DNA of 46,278 nt from Bacteroidota bacterium. GTDB lineage: Bacteria > Bacteroidota > Bacteroidia > Bacteroidales > F082. Position 1 is the stretch's first letter. The number at the start of each line of letters is the position of its first letter. A model generated the notes under the pieces. The model saw only the letters and a program-made list of their open reading frames with translations, was not told the origin of the DNA and made no database searches. Shown in pieces: positions 16,654-24,657 of this stretch. Location of the stretch: the NCBI GenBank assembly GCA_016845105.1, contig JAERTF010000162.1, positions 1 to 46,278 of the forward strand, read 5' to 3'. The position numbers and the translations under genes were made by a program.

Positions 16654-19017
16654 ATGATTAAAAACTATTTGAAAATAGCGATTGCAAATATTTATAAGAA
16701 TAAAGTTTATTCTATGATAAGTATTACCAGTTTAGCAGTGGGGATGGCTGTTTGTATACTACTGTTATTCTATGTAATTGATGAGCTGAGTTATGATCGT
16801 TATAACGAAAAGGCAAATCATATTTATAGGTTATGCCAGGAGGAACACCCTTATCAAGCACCAGGAGCTGCAAGATTATTATCAGATAATTTGCCGGAAA
16901 TTAAAAACTCAGCCCGAATTTTACCCCGAGATAATATTAATATTCAGTTTGATAATAAGCGATTTAAAGAAGACTTGGTAGCATGGGTAGATCCAAGTTT
17001 GTTTGATATTTTCTCTTTTAAATATTTAGCAGGTAGTAATGGTAAGTTTTTGAATCAGCCCGGTACTATGATAATTACCGAAAGAACTGCTGAAAAATAT
17101 TTTGGTAATGAAAACCCAATTGGGAGAGTGGTAAAAGTAAGTAATGAGTATGATTATATTGTTACTGCAGTCATTGAAGATATGCCTGCTAACTCCCATT
17201 TCACCTTTGATATTTTTATGACTCTCGAAGATGGAGATATGATGTTTAGTGAAAACTGGATGGACAATTGGGGCTGGTGGAATTTTTTGGTTTACTTTGA
17301 GATGCATAATCATTTCTCAAAAAAGGAATTGGATGCCAAGATTTCTGATCAAATGAATGGGATATTTAAGGAGAAGTTTGGTAACGATGTTCCGGAAACT
17401 CAATTTGCGCTTCAAAACCTGAAAGATATCCATCTTTATTCCTCTCATTTCTTGGGAGATATTCAACCCCAAAATAGTATTTTGTATGTGCTGATATTTT
17501 CTGCAATTGGGATTCTGATCTTATTTATTGCGTGTTTTAATTATGTTAACCTGTTTACTGCCAATGCAACAACACGCTTAACAGAAATCAGTGTAAAGAA
17601 AACATTTGGTGCCTCTCGAAGGCAGCTGGCAATACAATTTATTTTCGAATCAGTATTAATATTTTTTATTTCATTTTGCGTTTCACTTGTATTGGTAAGT
17701 CTTGCTTTGCCTCTATTTAATGAATTTTCAGGAAAAGCTTTAACGGTTTCCATTTTGGCAAATACTACTATTCTCTCAAGTATTCTTGGAATGATGGTTG
17801 CAATAGGAATCTTGGCAGGATGGTATCCTGCCATTGTTCTTTCATCTTATAGTCCTACTCGGGTATTAAGATCATCTACTAAAAGTGGCTCGGGTTTTCA
17901 AGTGAAAAAGCTTCTTATTAGTACACAGTTTATTATTGTAATTGCTTTAATAGCCAGTGCAACAATTATGTTTCGTCAAATTAATTTTCTAGAAACCAAA
18001 GAACTTGGCTTTGAAGATGAAGCTGTTATTACTTCTATTTTCGATTTTGGAGATGAAGCAAAATATAATATACTTAAAAATGAATTGCTTAGTAAAAGTT
18101 ATGTCTCAAGTGTTTCAGTTGCAAGCAGAATACCTTCTGGATCTCTAAGTAATAAAGCTGGAGTACTACCAGAAGGTCAAACAGAATATATAGAACTTCC
18201 ATATGTGCATGTAACCTTCGATTATTTTAGAACGCTTGGAATAGTACCAAAACAAGGGAGACTCTTTTCTGACCAACTAAAAACCGATATTACTGAATCT
18301 ATAATCCTAAATGAAGCCGCTGTTAATTATTTAGGCATTCAGGGAAACCCAATAGGGCAAGAAATTAAAAGCACTTGGCCTAAATCAGATAGGAAAATTG
18401 TTGGCATTATTGACGATATACACTTTGAATCTCTTTACAATAAAGTTAAGCCCGCAGTATTTGTAATTAGCTACCCGATGGTTTATCATTTGATTGTTAA
18501 GGTTGTTCCATCTGACGAAATGGGATCCATGAAAGCTATCACAGAAATCTGTCAAAGTCTTTATCCAAATGAAGTAATTGAATTTAGTTTTCTTAACTCA
18601 ATATTGGAATCCAGATATAGTAATGATATCAATACTTTTCAGTTGTTGGGATTCTTTGCAGCTCTGGCCATTTTTCTGGTATGTATGGGCTTGCTTGGTG
18701 TCTCAACATTTATAATTAGTGGCAAAACAAAAGAAATTGGAATTCGAAAAGTAAACGGTGCTAAAGTTTGGGAAATCATACGATTGCTAAATATTGGATT
18801 TCTTAAGTGGATCGCCATAGCATACGTAATTGCAATTCCATTAGCTTATTACGGAATGAGCAGATGGCTGGAGAGTTTTGCCTATCGAACTGAACTCAGT
18901 TGGTGGGTGTTTGCTTTGGCTGGAATTGTAACTGTTATAATCGTGCTTGGTACTGTTAGTTGGGTTACTTATAGGGCAGCTCGTAGAAATCCGGTTGAAT
19001 CGTTGAGGTATGAGTAA
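16654..19017 (+). CDS. MacB/FtsX-family ABC transporter permease (2 of 4)
   Basis: An intact 787-residue permease. Helix 1 is at about 20-42 (MISITSLAVGMAVCILLLFYV), a MacB periplasmic domain follows, and FtsX block one (about 275-430) contains TRLTEISVKKTFGASRRQLAIQF. A second periplasmic domain and FtsX block two complete it, with GKTKEIGIRKVNGAKVWEI and the tail RRNPVESLRYE. It lies 43 bp after the ATPase gene and 11 bp before the next permease, so it is in the same operon. The C-terminal 100 residues are nearly repeated in the other three permeases, showing tandem duplication; the periplasmic domains differ much more. Confidence 0.92.
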   Translation: MIKNYLKIAIANIYKNKVYSMISITSLAVGMAVCILLLFYVIDELSYDRYNEKANHIYRLCQEEHPYQAPGAARLLSDNLPEIKNSARILPRDNINIQFDNKRFKEDLVAWVDPSLFDIFSFKYLAGSNGKFLNQPGTMIITERTAEKYFGNENPIGRVVKVSNEYDYIVTAVIEDMPANSHFTFDIFMTLEDGDMMFSENWMDNWGWWNFLVYFEMHNHFSKKELDAKISDQMNGIFKEKFGNDVPETQFALQNLKDIHLYSSHFLGDIQPQNSILYVLIFSAIGILILFIACFNYVNLFTANATTRLTEISVKKTFGASRRQLAIQFIFESVLIFFISFCVSLVLVSLALPLFNEFSGKALTVSILANTTILSSILGMMVAIGILAGWYPAIVLSSYSPTRVLRSSTKSGSGFQVKKLLISTQFIIVIALIASATIMFRQINFLETKELGFEDEAVITSIFDFGDEAKYNILKNELLSKSYVSSVSVASRIPSGSLSNKAGVLPEGQTEYIELPYVHVTFDYFRTLGIVPKQGRLFSDQLKTDITESIILNEAAVNYLGIQGNPIGQEIKSTWPKSDRKIVGIIDDIHFESLYNKVKPAVFVISYPMVYHLIVKVVPSDEMGSMKAITEICQSLYPNEVIEFSFLNSILESRYSNDINTFQLLGFFAALAIFLVCMGLLGVSTFIISGKTKEIGIRKVNGAKVWEIIRLLNIGFLKWIAIAYVIAIPLAYYGMSRWLESFAYRTELSWWVFALAGIVTVIIVLGTVSWVTYRAARRNPVESLRYE

Positions 19018-19028
19018 ATATTGGTGAT

Positions 19029-19394
19029 ATGAGAATATATATCAACATAAAAATTGCTTTAAAAAGCATCCAAAATAACAAGGTACAATCACTGGTAAGT
19101 ATATTGGGCCTAGGTATTGGTTTGGGATCAATTATACTGATATTAATGTTATACATGCATGAAAATTCCTTTGACAGGTATGTTCCTGAAAGCGATCAAG
19201 TTTATAGGGTTATACATGGAACAAATAGCACTACCCCATTTATTTTAGGAGAAACGGCAAAAAACGATATACCATCAATAGACGGATTTTTTCGATATTA
19301 TCAAGGTCGTAAATTCGAAATTCGCTTAGCAGGAAAAGATATTATTGAAGAGTATAGATTTGCATGTGCTGATAGTTCATCTTTAATATACTAG
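19029..19394 (+). CDS. MacB/FtsX permease 3 of 4, N-terminal fragment (frameshifted)
   Basis: 121 residues starting MRIYINIKIALKSIQNNKVQ, with helix 1 (about 20-42, LVSILGLGIGLGSIILILML) and the beginning of the MacB periplasmic domain. The frame stops at TAG 19392-19394 just after FACADSS. The family expects a hydrophobic SFFxILGIDLIIGE segment here, and it is present one frame over, directly downstream. One missing base in the T-run at 19382-19384 explains the stop. As a separate protein it would be a useless single-helix stub. Confidence 0.6.
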   Translation: MRIYINIKIALKSIQNNKVQSLVSILGLGIGLGSIILILMLYMHENSFDRYVPESDQVYRVIHGTNSTTPFILGETAKNDIPSIDGFFRYYQGRKFEIRLAGKDIIEEYRFACADSSSLIY

Positions 19395-19456
19395 GAATTG
19401 ATTTAATTATTGGAGAAACTGCCCAAACAAGAAATGAGGTAGCCATTTCGGAAAAA

Positions 19457-21400
19457 ATGGCGAAAAAATACTTCTCCGGAGGAGATGCCCTGAATAAGAA
19501 CATTGAAGCTAGATTTAATGACGAATTTATAGACCTCACTGTGTGTGGAATTTTCAAGGACTTTCCCTCCAATTCATCTCTTGCACCAAAGTTTATTTCT
19601 CATACAGATTTTATTGATGAATTTTTGGGCACCCGTAAAAAGCGTCTGGGTGAGTATGGGTCTGAAGTTGAAACATTCAAAACAGATTGGGAAAGAGATG
19701 CTTGTATTACATATTTAAAGATCAATGCAAAGTCAAATCCCTTAGATGTAGCAGAACAACTTCAAGAATACAGCAACAGGTTTGAAGACGATTCCAAAAA
19801 GGAAAAAGCGTTTACGCTGCAAGTAGCTACGGATGTTTATTTACAATCTGAAAATATCACCGATATTTATTCAAAACGTGGAAATGTAAACGAGTTGAAA
19901 TACTATATAGCAATTGCTCTTTTTATTTTAATAATTGCCATATTCAACTATATTTTTCTTACCAAAGCCAAGATGGAGGGAAGGTTAAAAGAATTTGGCG
20001 TAAAAAGATCACTGGGCGCACACACATCATCCATCCGCAATCAGATGATTTTTGAAGCAAACATAGTCTCATTAGTAAGTTTAGTTCCAGGAATATTAGT
20101 TATTTGGTTTGGCACTCAATTTATTAATGACACATTAGGGCGCAACCTTGACAATCAAATCCTATCGATTTGGTATACCATTCCACTATTGGCTCTCATA
20201 CCCTTGCTTACTGGATCATTTTCAGGCTTGATGGCAGGAATAAATATCTCCAAGATTTCACCTGTCCTCCTTCTAAATAAAAGAAAAGAAAATCTGCCAA
20301 ATCGAAAACAATGGAGTAACTCATTTTTAAGCCTACACTTTGCCATTTTTATAATATTGATTGTTGGAGTTCTTGTTTTAAAAAAACAAATCAATTATTC
20401 CTTAACTAACTTCACAGCAATAAATCCCCAAAATGTAATGGTTTGTGAATTGAACACACCAGAGCTATCTCAAAAATTTGATGTAATAGATAATCATGTT
20501 AAACAATTACCAGGTGTAATAAATACAGCAGGATCATCTTTTATTCCTCCATATAACTGGACATTACCCATTCGATTAAGAAATCCTGAAACCAATGAAT
20601 CCATAGTATTTGATGGTTTAATTATGGGCAAAGGAATGACAGAGCTACTAAATATTGAATTGATAGAGGGGGAACATTTTGGAGAGTATAATGGTAATCA
20701 GCTTAGATGTGTTTTTAACGAATCTGCAGCTATAAAGTATAATCTGAAGGCCGGAGAAATGTTCAATGGGTTTCATATCCAGGGTATAGTTAAAGACTTT
20801 ACTGCACATACAATGCACAACCTCATTAAACCGATGGTTATCATTCAGCAACATCCTGAGAAAATGAGCCTTTTTGTTATAAAAACAACCGGCGAAACAG
20901 ATGATGAAATTAAAGCAAGTATTACCAGTTTATTCAAAGAAATATCACCTGATAATGTGGTCTCAATTTATACACTTCAAGATCAGATTAACCAATTTTA
21001 TGTGAGGGAACAAAATCAAGCCAAATTAATTGGTGCATTTTCACTTTTAGCTATAGTTTTAACCATAATGGGATTATTCGGAATGGTTTTGAACACAGTA
21101 TCTAAGAAAACCAAAGAAATAGGTATCCGTAAAGTAAATGGTGCTAAAATATCCGAGATTTTAATAATGCTAAATAAAGACTTTATCAGGTGGGTAGCAG
21201 TAGCTTTTGTAATTGCTTGCCCAATTGCCTGGTATACTATGAATAGATGGCTCGAAAACTTTGCCTACAAAACCGCATTAAGTTGGTGGATTTTTCTATT
21301 AGCTGGCGCCTTGGCTCTAGGAATTGCATTGTTAACTGTAAGCTTGCAAAGCTGGAGAGCCGCAACACGAAACCCTGTAGATGCATTGAGGTATGAATAG
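19457..21400 (+). CDS. MacB/FtsX permease 3 of 4, C-terminal fragment (frameshifted)
   Basis: 647 residues from an internal ATG (MAKKYFSGGDALNKN); the open frame itself extends back to about 19385. It carries the rest of the first periplasmic domain, FtsX block one (about 145-285, including KEFGVKRSLGAHTSSIRNQM), a second periplasmic domain and FtsX block two with KTKEIGIRKVNGAKISEILIMLNKDF, ending ATRNPVDALRYE. Apart from the missing N-terminal helix it is complete and undamaged, which suggests a very recent lesion or a sequence error. Confidence 0.7.
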   Translation: MAKKYFSGGDALNKNIEARFNDEFIDLTVCGIFKDFPSNSSLAPKFISHTDFIDEFLGTRKKRLGEYGSEVETFKTDWERDACITYLKINAKSNPLDVAEQLQEYSNRFEDDSKKEKAFTLQVATDVYLQSENITDIYSKRGNVNELKYYIAIALFILIIAIFNYIFLTKAKMEGRLKEFGVKRSLGAHTSSIRNQMIFEANIVSLVSLVPGILVIWFGTQFINDTLGRNLDNQILSIWYTIPLLALIPLLTGSFSGLMAGINISKISPVLLLNKRKENLPNRKQWSNSFLSLHFAIFIILIVGVLVLKKQINYSLTNFTAINPQNVMVCELNTPELSQKFDVIDNHVKQLPGVINTAGSSFIPPYNWTLPIRLRNPETNESIVFDGLIMGKGMTELLNIELIEGEHFGEYNGNQLRCVFNESAAIKYNLKAGEMFNGFHIQGIVKDFTAHTMHNLIKPMVIIQQHPEKMSLFVIKTTGETDDEIKASITSLFKEISPDNVVSIYTLQDQINQFYVREQNQAKLIGAFSLLAIVLTIMGLFGMVLNTVSKKTKEIGIRKVNGAKISEILIMLNKDFIRWVAVAFVIACPIAWYTMNRWLENFAYKTALSWWIFLLAGALALGIALLTVSLQSWRAATRNPVDALRYE

Positions 21401-21455
21401 AGTTTATTTACAGGAAGAAATATGTTTAAATGTTAAAATCTAATAAGGAATTTAT

Positions 21456-23846
21456 ATGATTAAAAAAAGTATAAAAATAGCATTCCAACGTTTGTTGATA
21501 TATAAAGCTTATTCAGCTATTAATATAAGCGGGTTAGGCATTGCAATGGCAGTGAGTATATCAATCTTACTATTTACATATTATCATTTTAGTTTTGATT
21601 CTTATATTCCGAACTGTGAAAATAGTTTTAGGATTATAACTCGCTATGGTGATGGAACCTATAATACAAATACTTTTACTGCTTTTGATGATTTATTTGA
21701 AGCTTATCCTGAAGTTGAGTCACATACATTATGTTTTACTAATCATAATGTGGAAGATGTATTTGTTAATGATTCCAAAATAAAGATAAATAATGCAATT
21801 TTTATCGATGATTCGTTTATGGATTATTTTTCTGTAGATGTTATTTCTGGTGATAGAGAGTCAATTGTAAGTCCAAACTCAATAATGGTTACACCAGAAA
21901 TGGCACTGAAGTTGTTCCCCGATGTTGATCCTCTCGGACAAACAGTACTGCTAAGATCTTTTACGAGGAATCAAGATAGTTTAATTCCATATACAGTTAC
22001 AGGTATTGTGAAACCTTTACCCAATACATCACACTTAGTATATGATATCCTGCTTTCTCAGTTTGGGCATTTTGAACCTACGGTAAAGATGTTAAAAACG
22101 CGAAAAGTATTCGGAGGAACAATGTATTTAAAGCTTTATCCTAATGCTGATATTAATGATCTCGAGATAAGACTTAAGTCTAGTTTAGAGTCTGCTTTGG
22201 AAGCGGCACATGGTCCACCATTGGATGCATTTAATCATAGTTTGCAACCTGTCAGGGATATACATTTTACTCCGGGGCTATCCAATGAAATGCAGCCTAC
22301 TATTCGTCGTTCATCACTTAATATATTGTTATTGGTAGGCTTTTTAATATTTGTAATTGCAATTATGAACTTTGTAATTATGCATATTGCCCGTAGTACT
22401 TATTATAAGAAAGCTACATTGGTTATTAGGTTCCTTGGCGGAAATAGTATAGACTTGTTTTTACAAACTTTTGTTGAAGTTGCAACGTCGGTTGGTCTTG
22501 GATTTATGTTGGCGATTATATTATTAATAAGCTTAAAATTGGCCTTAGCCAGGTATTTCTTTGATAATTGGATAATCCCGTTTGAAACTCAGGAATTCTG
22601 GATTCTGTCATTATTATTATTCATTGCTGTTGTAGTTATAGTCTCCATTCTTAGTTCCATAAGCCTTTTCCGAAATCAAACAATAATAGGCGATAATATT
22701 CAGCCAAGGGGTGTTAAAGCCGCCATTCCAATTGTGATTTTGCAGTTTGTTTTGGTAATTGCTTTAACAGGATTCGCCATGTTAGTAAATAAGCAAATGA
22801 GTTTTATTGAGAATAAGGAATTGGGCTATTCCGAGAATGTTATAGTTGTTAAGATTCCACAAATAAATAGTAAGGTTAAACTATTTAGGGATGAATTATT
22901 AAATGAACCTGGTATTATTAGTGCTGCCACTGTGAACCATTACCCAGGTAGTAAATTCCAGGATATGACCTTTTCCGAAGGTGACAATTCGTTTCCATTT
23001 AAGTTTGGTTTTGCTGACGAATATGCTATGCAAGCTTTAAATATAATGCCTGTAAAGTATTTTACAGATCTTAAGGAAATGGCCACCGATGGTTGGATCA
23101 TTAACGAAACATTCTATAATAAGCTAAGAACAAAATATTCAGATGAGCAAATTGGTTCTGGAGAATTCTCTGGTGACGAAAATTCATCTGGTAATAATGA
23201 CATAAGTGACTTTGTAATAATTGGTGTGGTTAAGGATTTTCATTATACGTCACTTCATGCAGATATTGAGAGTTTCGCTTATTTTATACGAGGACCAAAG
23301 GATCGATTCAATCGATATGCATTGGTTCGATTTAGGCAAAATCAAGTAGCAGATGTGTTAGATGCTATAAATAGCAAAATGGATGAGATATATCCCAGTC
23401 AACCGGTTACCTATTCATTTCTTAATGAGCACCTTAATGCAAAGTATGCTTCTGAGCAATTACTATTGATGCTTATTAATGCATTTTCAATTCTTGCAAT
23501 TTTTGTTGCTTGCCTTGGACTTATGGGGCTATCCATTTTCATTACAGAAAAGCGCTCAAAAGAAATAGGAATAAGAAAAGTTAATGGTGCGAATGTGATG
23601 GAAATATTGATTCTTTTAAACAAGGATATTATAAGATGGGTAATAATTGCCTTCGTTATTGCATTCCCCATTGCATATTTTTTTGCACAAAGATGGCTCG
23701 AAAATTTTGCCTTTAGAACACCCATTAGCTGGTGGATATTCATACTCGCTGGATTGTTTGCAGTTTCTATTGCTTTAATAACAGTAAGTTGGCAAACCTT
23801 TAGAGCTGCCCGCAAAAATCCTGTGGAATCGTTGAGGTATGAGTAA
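21456..23846 (+). CDS. MacB/FtsX-family ABC transporter permease (4 of 4)
   Basis: An intact 796-residue permease and the last gene of the cluster. Helix 1 is about 20-42 (INISGLGIAMAVSISILLFTYY). FtsX block one (about 280-425) is more divergent than in the others: the usual basic EIGIRK loop reads ARSTYYKKATLVIRFLGGN. Block two has KRSKEIGIRKVNGANVMEILILLNKDI and the tail RKNPVESLRYE. The divergence of the first loop, where permease and ATPase meet, hints at specialisation after duplication. Confidence 0.92.
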   Translation: MIKKSIKIAFQRLLIYKAYSAINISGLGIAMAVSISILLFTYYHFSFDSYIPNCENSFRIITRYGDGTYNTNTFTAFDDLFEAYPEVESHTLCFTNHNVEDVFVNDSKIKINNAIFIDDSFMDYFSVDVISGDRESIVSPNSIMVTPEMALKLFPDVDPLGQTVLLRSFTRNQDSLIPYTVTGIVKPLPNTSHLVYDILLSQFGHFEPTVKMLKTRKVFGGTMYLKLYPNADINDLEIRLKSSLESALEAAHGPPLDAFNHSLQPVRDIHFTPGLSNEMQPTIRRSSLNILLLVGFLIFVIAIMNFVIMHIARSTYYKKATLVIRFLGGNSIDLFLQTFVEVATSVGLGFMLAIILLISLKLALARYFFDNWIIPFETQEFWILSLLLFIAVVVIVSILSSISLFRNQTIIGDNIQPRGVKAAIPIVILQFVLVIALTGFAMLVNKQMSFIENKELGYSENVIVVKIPQINSKVKLFRDELLNEPGIISAATVNHYPGSKFQDMTFSEGDNSFPFKFGFADEYAMQALNIMPVKYFTDLKEMATDGWIINETFYNKLRTKYSDEQIGSGEFSGDENSSGNNDISDFVIIGVVKDFHYTSLHADIESFAYFIRGPKDRFNRYALVRFRQNQVADVLDAINSKMDEIYPSQPVTYSFLNEHLNAKYASEQLLLMLINAFSILAIFVACLGLMGLSIFITEKRSKEIGIRKVNGANVMEILILLNKDIIRWVIIAFVIAFPIAYFFAQRWLENFAFRTPISWWIFILAGLFAVSIALITVSWQTFRAARKNPVESLRYE

Positions 23847-24054
23847 TCAACCATAATAAAAACAAAACTCTTCAATTCTTTTGATGAATATATCACAAAT
23901 AGCGTATATACTTTCGTGTTGAGATCTAAAATGCCAGCTTAAAGAATTAGAATTAATATCTCGCTTTTAAATATATTATGTGCTAGAAACTAGTAACAGC
24001 ATCGCTTTGCTGTTCTTGCTCAAATTCAGCTGTGAAAAAATCACATAAAATACT

Positions 24055-24085
24055 TGACATGCATAGTATTATTGTATTACATTTG
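24055..24085 (+). promoter_or_regulatory. Predicted promoter of the marR-fad operon
   Basis: TTGACA begins at 24055, and a perfect Bacteroidota -7 element TAnnTTTG (TACATTTG) lies at 24078-24085, with 20 bases between the TTG and the -7 box. This matches the phylum's TTTG-N19/20-TAnnTTTG pattern except for the first T of the -33 box. It also leaves about 95 bp to the MarR start at 24182. Confidence 0.55.
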
Positions 24086-24104
24086 CAATGCATGCATAGC
24101 AAAT
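24081..24104. promoter_or_regulatory. 24-bp palindromic operator, likely MarR binding site
   Basis: Left half ATTTGCAATGCA and right half TGCATAGCAAAT are inverted repeats with a single mismatched pair. The site starts inside the -7 box, so a bound dimer would block RNA polymerase. A half-site copy (ATGCATAG) lies 33 bp upstream at 24059-24066, about three helical turns away and overlapping the -33 box. MarR proteins bind palindromes of this size, and autoregulation is common in the family. The palindrome is seen directly; the binding partner is inferred. Confidence 0.6.
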
Positions 24105-24181
24105 ATCTTTCGTAGGTTGAATGTTTTGAATTTAAAGAAGGGGGCTGTGTTGCTTAATGTCTGTAAAACAATAATATAGAT

Positions 24182-24631
24182 ATGATTGTAGAAGATACTG
24201 TAGACTTTCATCTCCGTTCAACACTTTTTGCAATGAGGAGGATGTACAACCTGATGGCTCAACAAATAGGTATTACACAAGGCATAGGGTATGCATTAAT
24301 TAATATTGGTGATCAAGGAATTCCTGCAACAAAAATAGCACCACTTATGGGAATGACCAGTTCCAGCCTTAGCCGAATGCTTAAAAATTTGGAGGAGGAT
24401 GGATTGGTTTTTAGAAAGCAAGATGAAGTTGATAAAAGAGTTGTTAATATTTTTCTAACCAATGACGGTTTAAAGCTTAAAAAACTAATTGAGGAGGTTG
24501 TGCTTGAGTTTAATAATAAGCTATTCAAAAAGCTAAATCTAAAGGAATTACAAATATTTGAAAAAGTAAATAATATTATCAAAGAACAGGCAAAACTGGA
24601 AATTGAAAAGCTTAAAAATACTAAGGAGTAA
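24182..24631 (+). CDS. MarR-family transcriptional regulator of the fad operon
   Basis: A 149-residue winged-helix regulator of normal MarR length. An N-terminal dimerisation helix precedes the HTH (about 55-80, IPATKIAPLMGMTSSSLSRMLKNLEEDG). The wing with the family DxR-type motif follows (QDEVDKRVVNIFLTNDG, about 85-102), then C-terminal dimerisation helices. It is the first gene of a run of seven on the plus strand, 26 bp ahead of the FadN-type gene. It therefore probably represses the beta-oxidation genes and itself until an acyl-CoA or fatty acid releases it. The ligand is inferred from context only. Confidence 0.9.
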   Translation: MIVEDTVDFHLRSTLFAMRRMYNLMAQQIGITQGIGYALINIGDQGIPATKIAPLMGMTSSSLSRMLKNLEEDGLVFRKQDEVDKRVVNIFLTNDGLKLKKLIEEVVLEFNNKLFKKLNLKELQIFEKVNNIIKEQAKLEIEKLKNTKE

Positions 24632-24657
24632 AAGGAGAAAATACTAAAAATACATCT

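Larger units (their letters stand above)
19029..21400 (+). pseudogene. Reconstructed permease 3 gene with a single -1 base lesion
   Basis: Joining the frames at 19382-19384 gives one permease of about 790 residues, the same length as its three neighbours (813, 787 and 796). The restored junction reads ADSSFNILGIDLIIGETAQ, as expected for this family. Spacing to neighbours (11 bp before, 55 bp after) fits an intact operon member. No other stop or shift is seen in either part. Confidence 0.65.
23847..24181. other. 335-bp intergenic region between ABC cluster and fad operon
   Basis: It holds the end of the ABC operon and the promoter/operator of the MarR-fad operon (listed separately at 24055-24104). 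A small perfect hairpin of six base pairs (AACAGC / GCTGTT, 23995-24014) and CTAG-AAA-CTAG (23983-23993) are seen, but neither is followed by a T-run. The first half shows no gene. Confidence 0.5.

Noticed and set aside
23995..24014. Six-base-pair hairpin after the ABC cluster as a terminator
   Set aside because: Short stem, no following T-run and 150 bp from the last stop codon.
24001..24060. CRISPR-like or tRNA-like structure in the gap before the MarR gene
   Set aside because: No regular direct repeats with spacers and no cloverleaf; only the promoter and palindrome are convincing.
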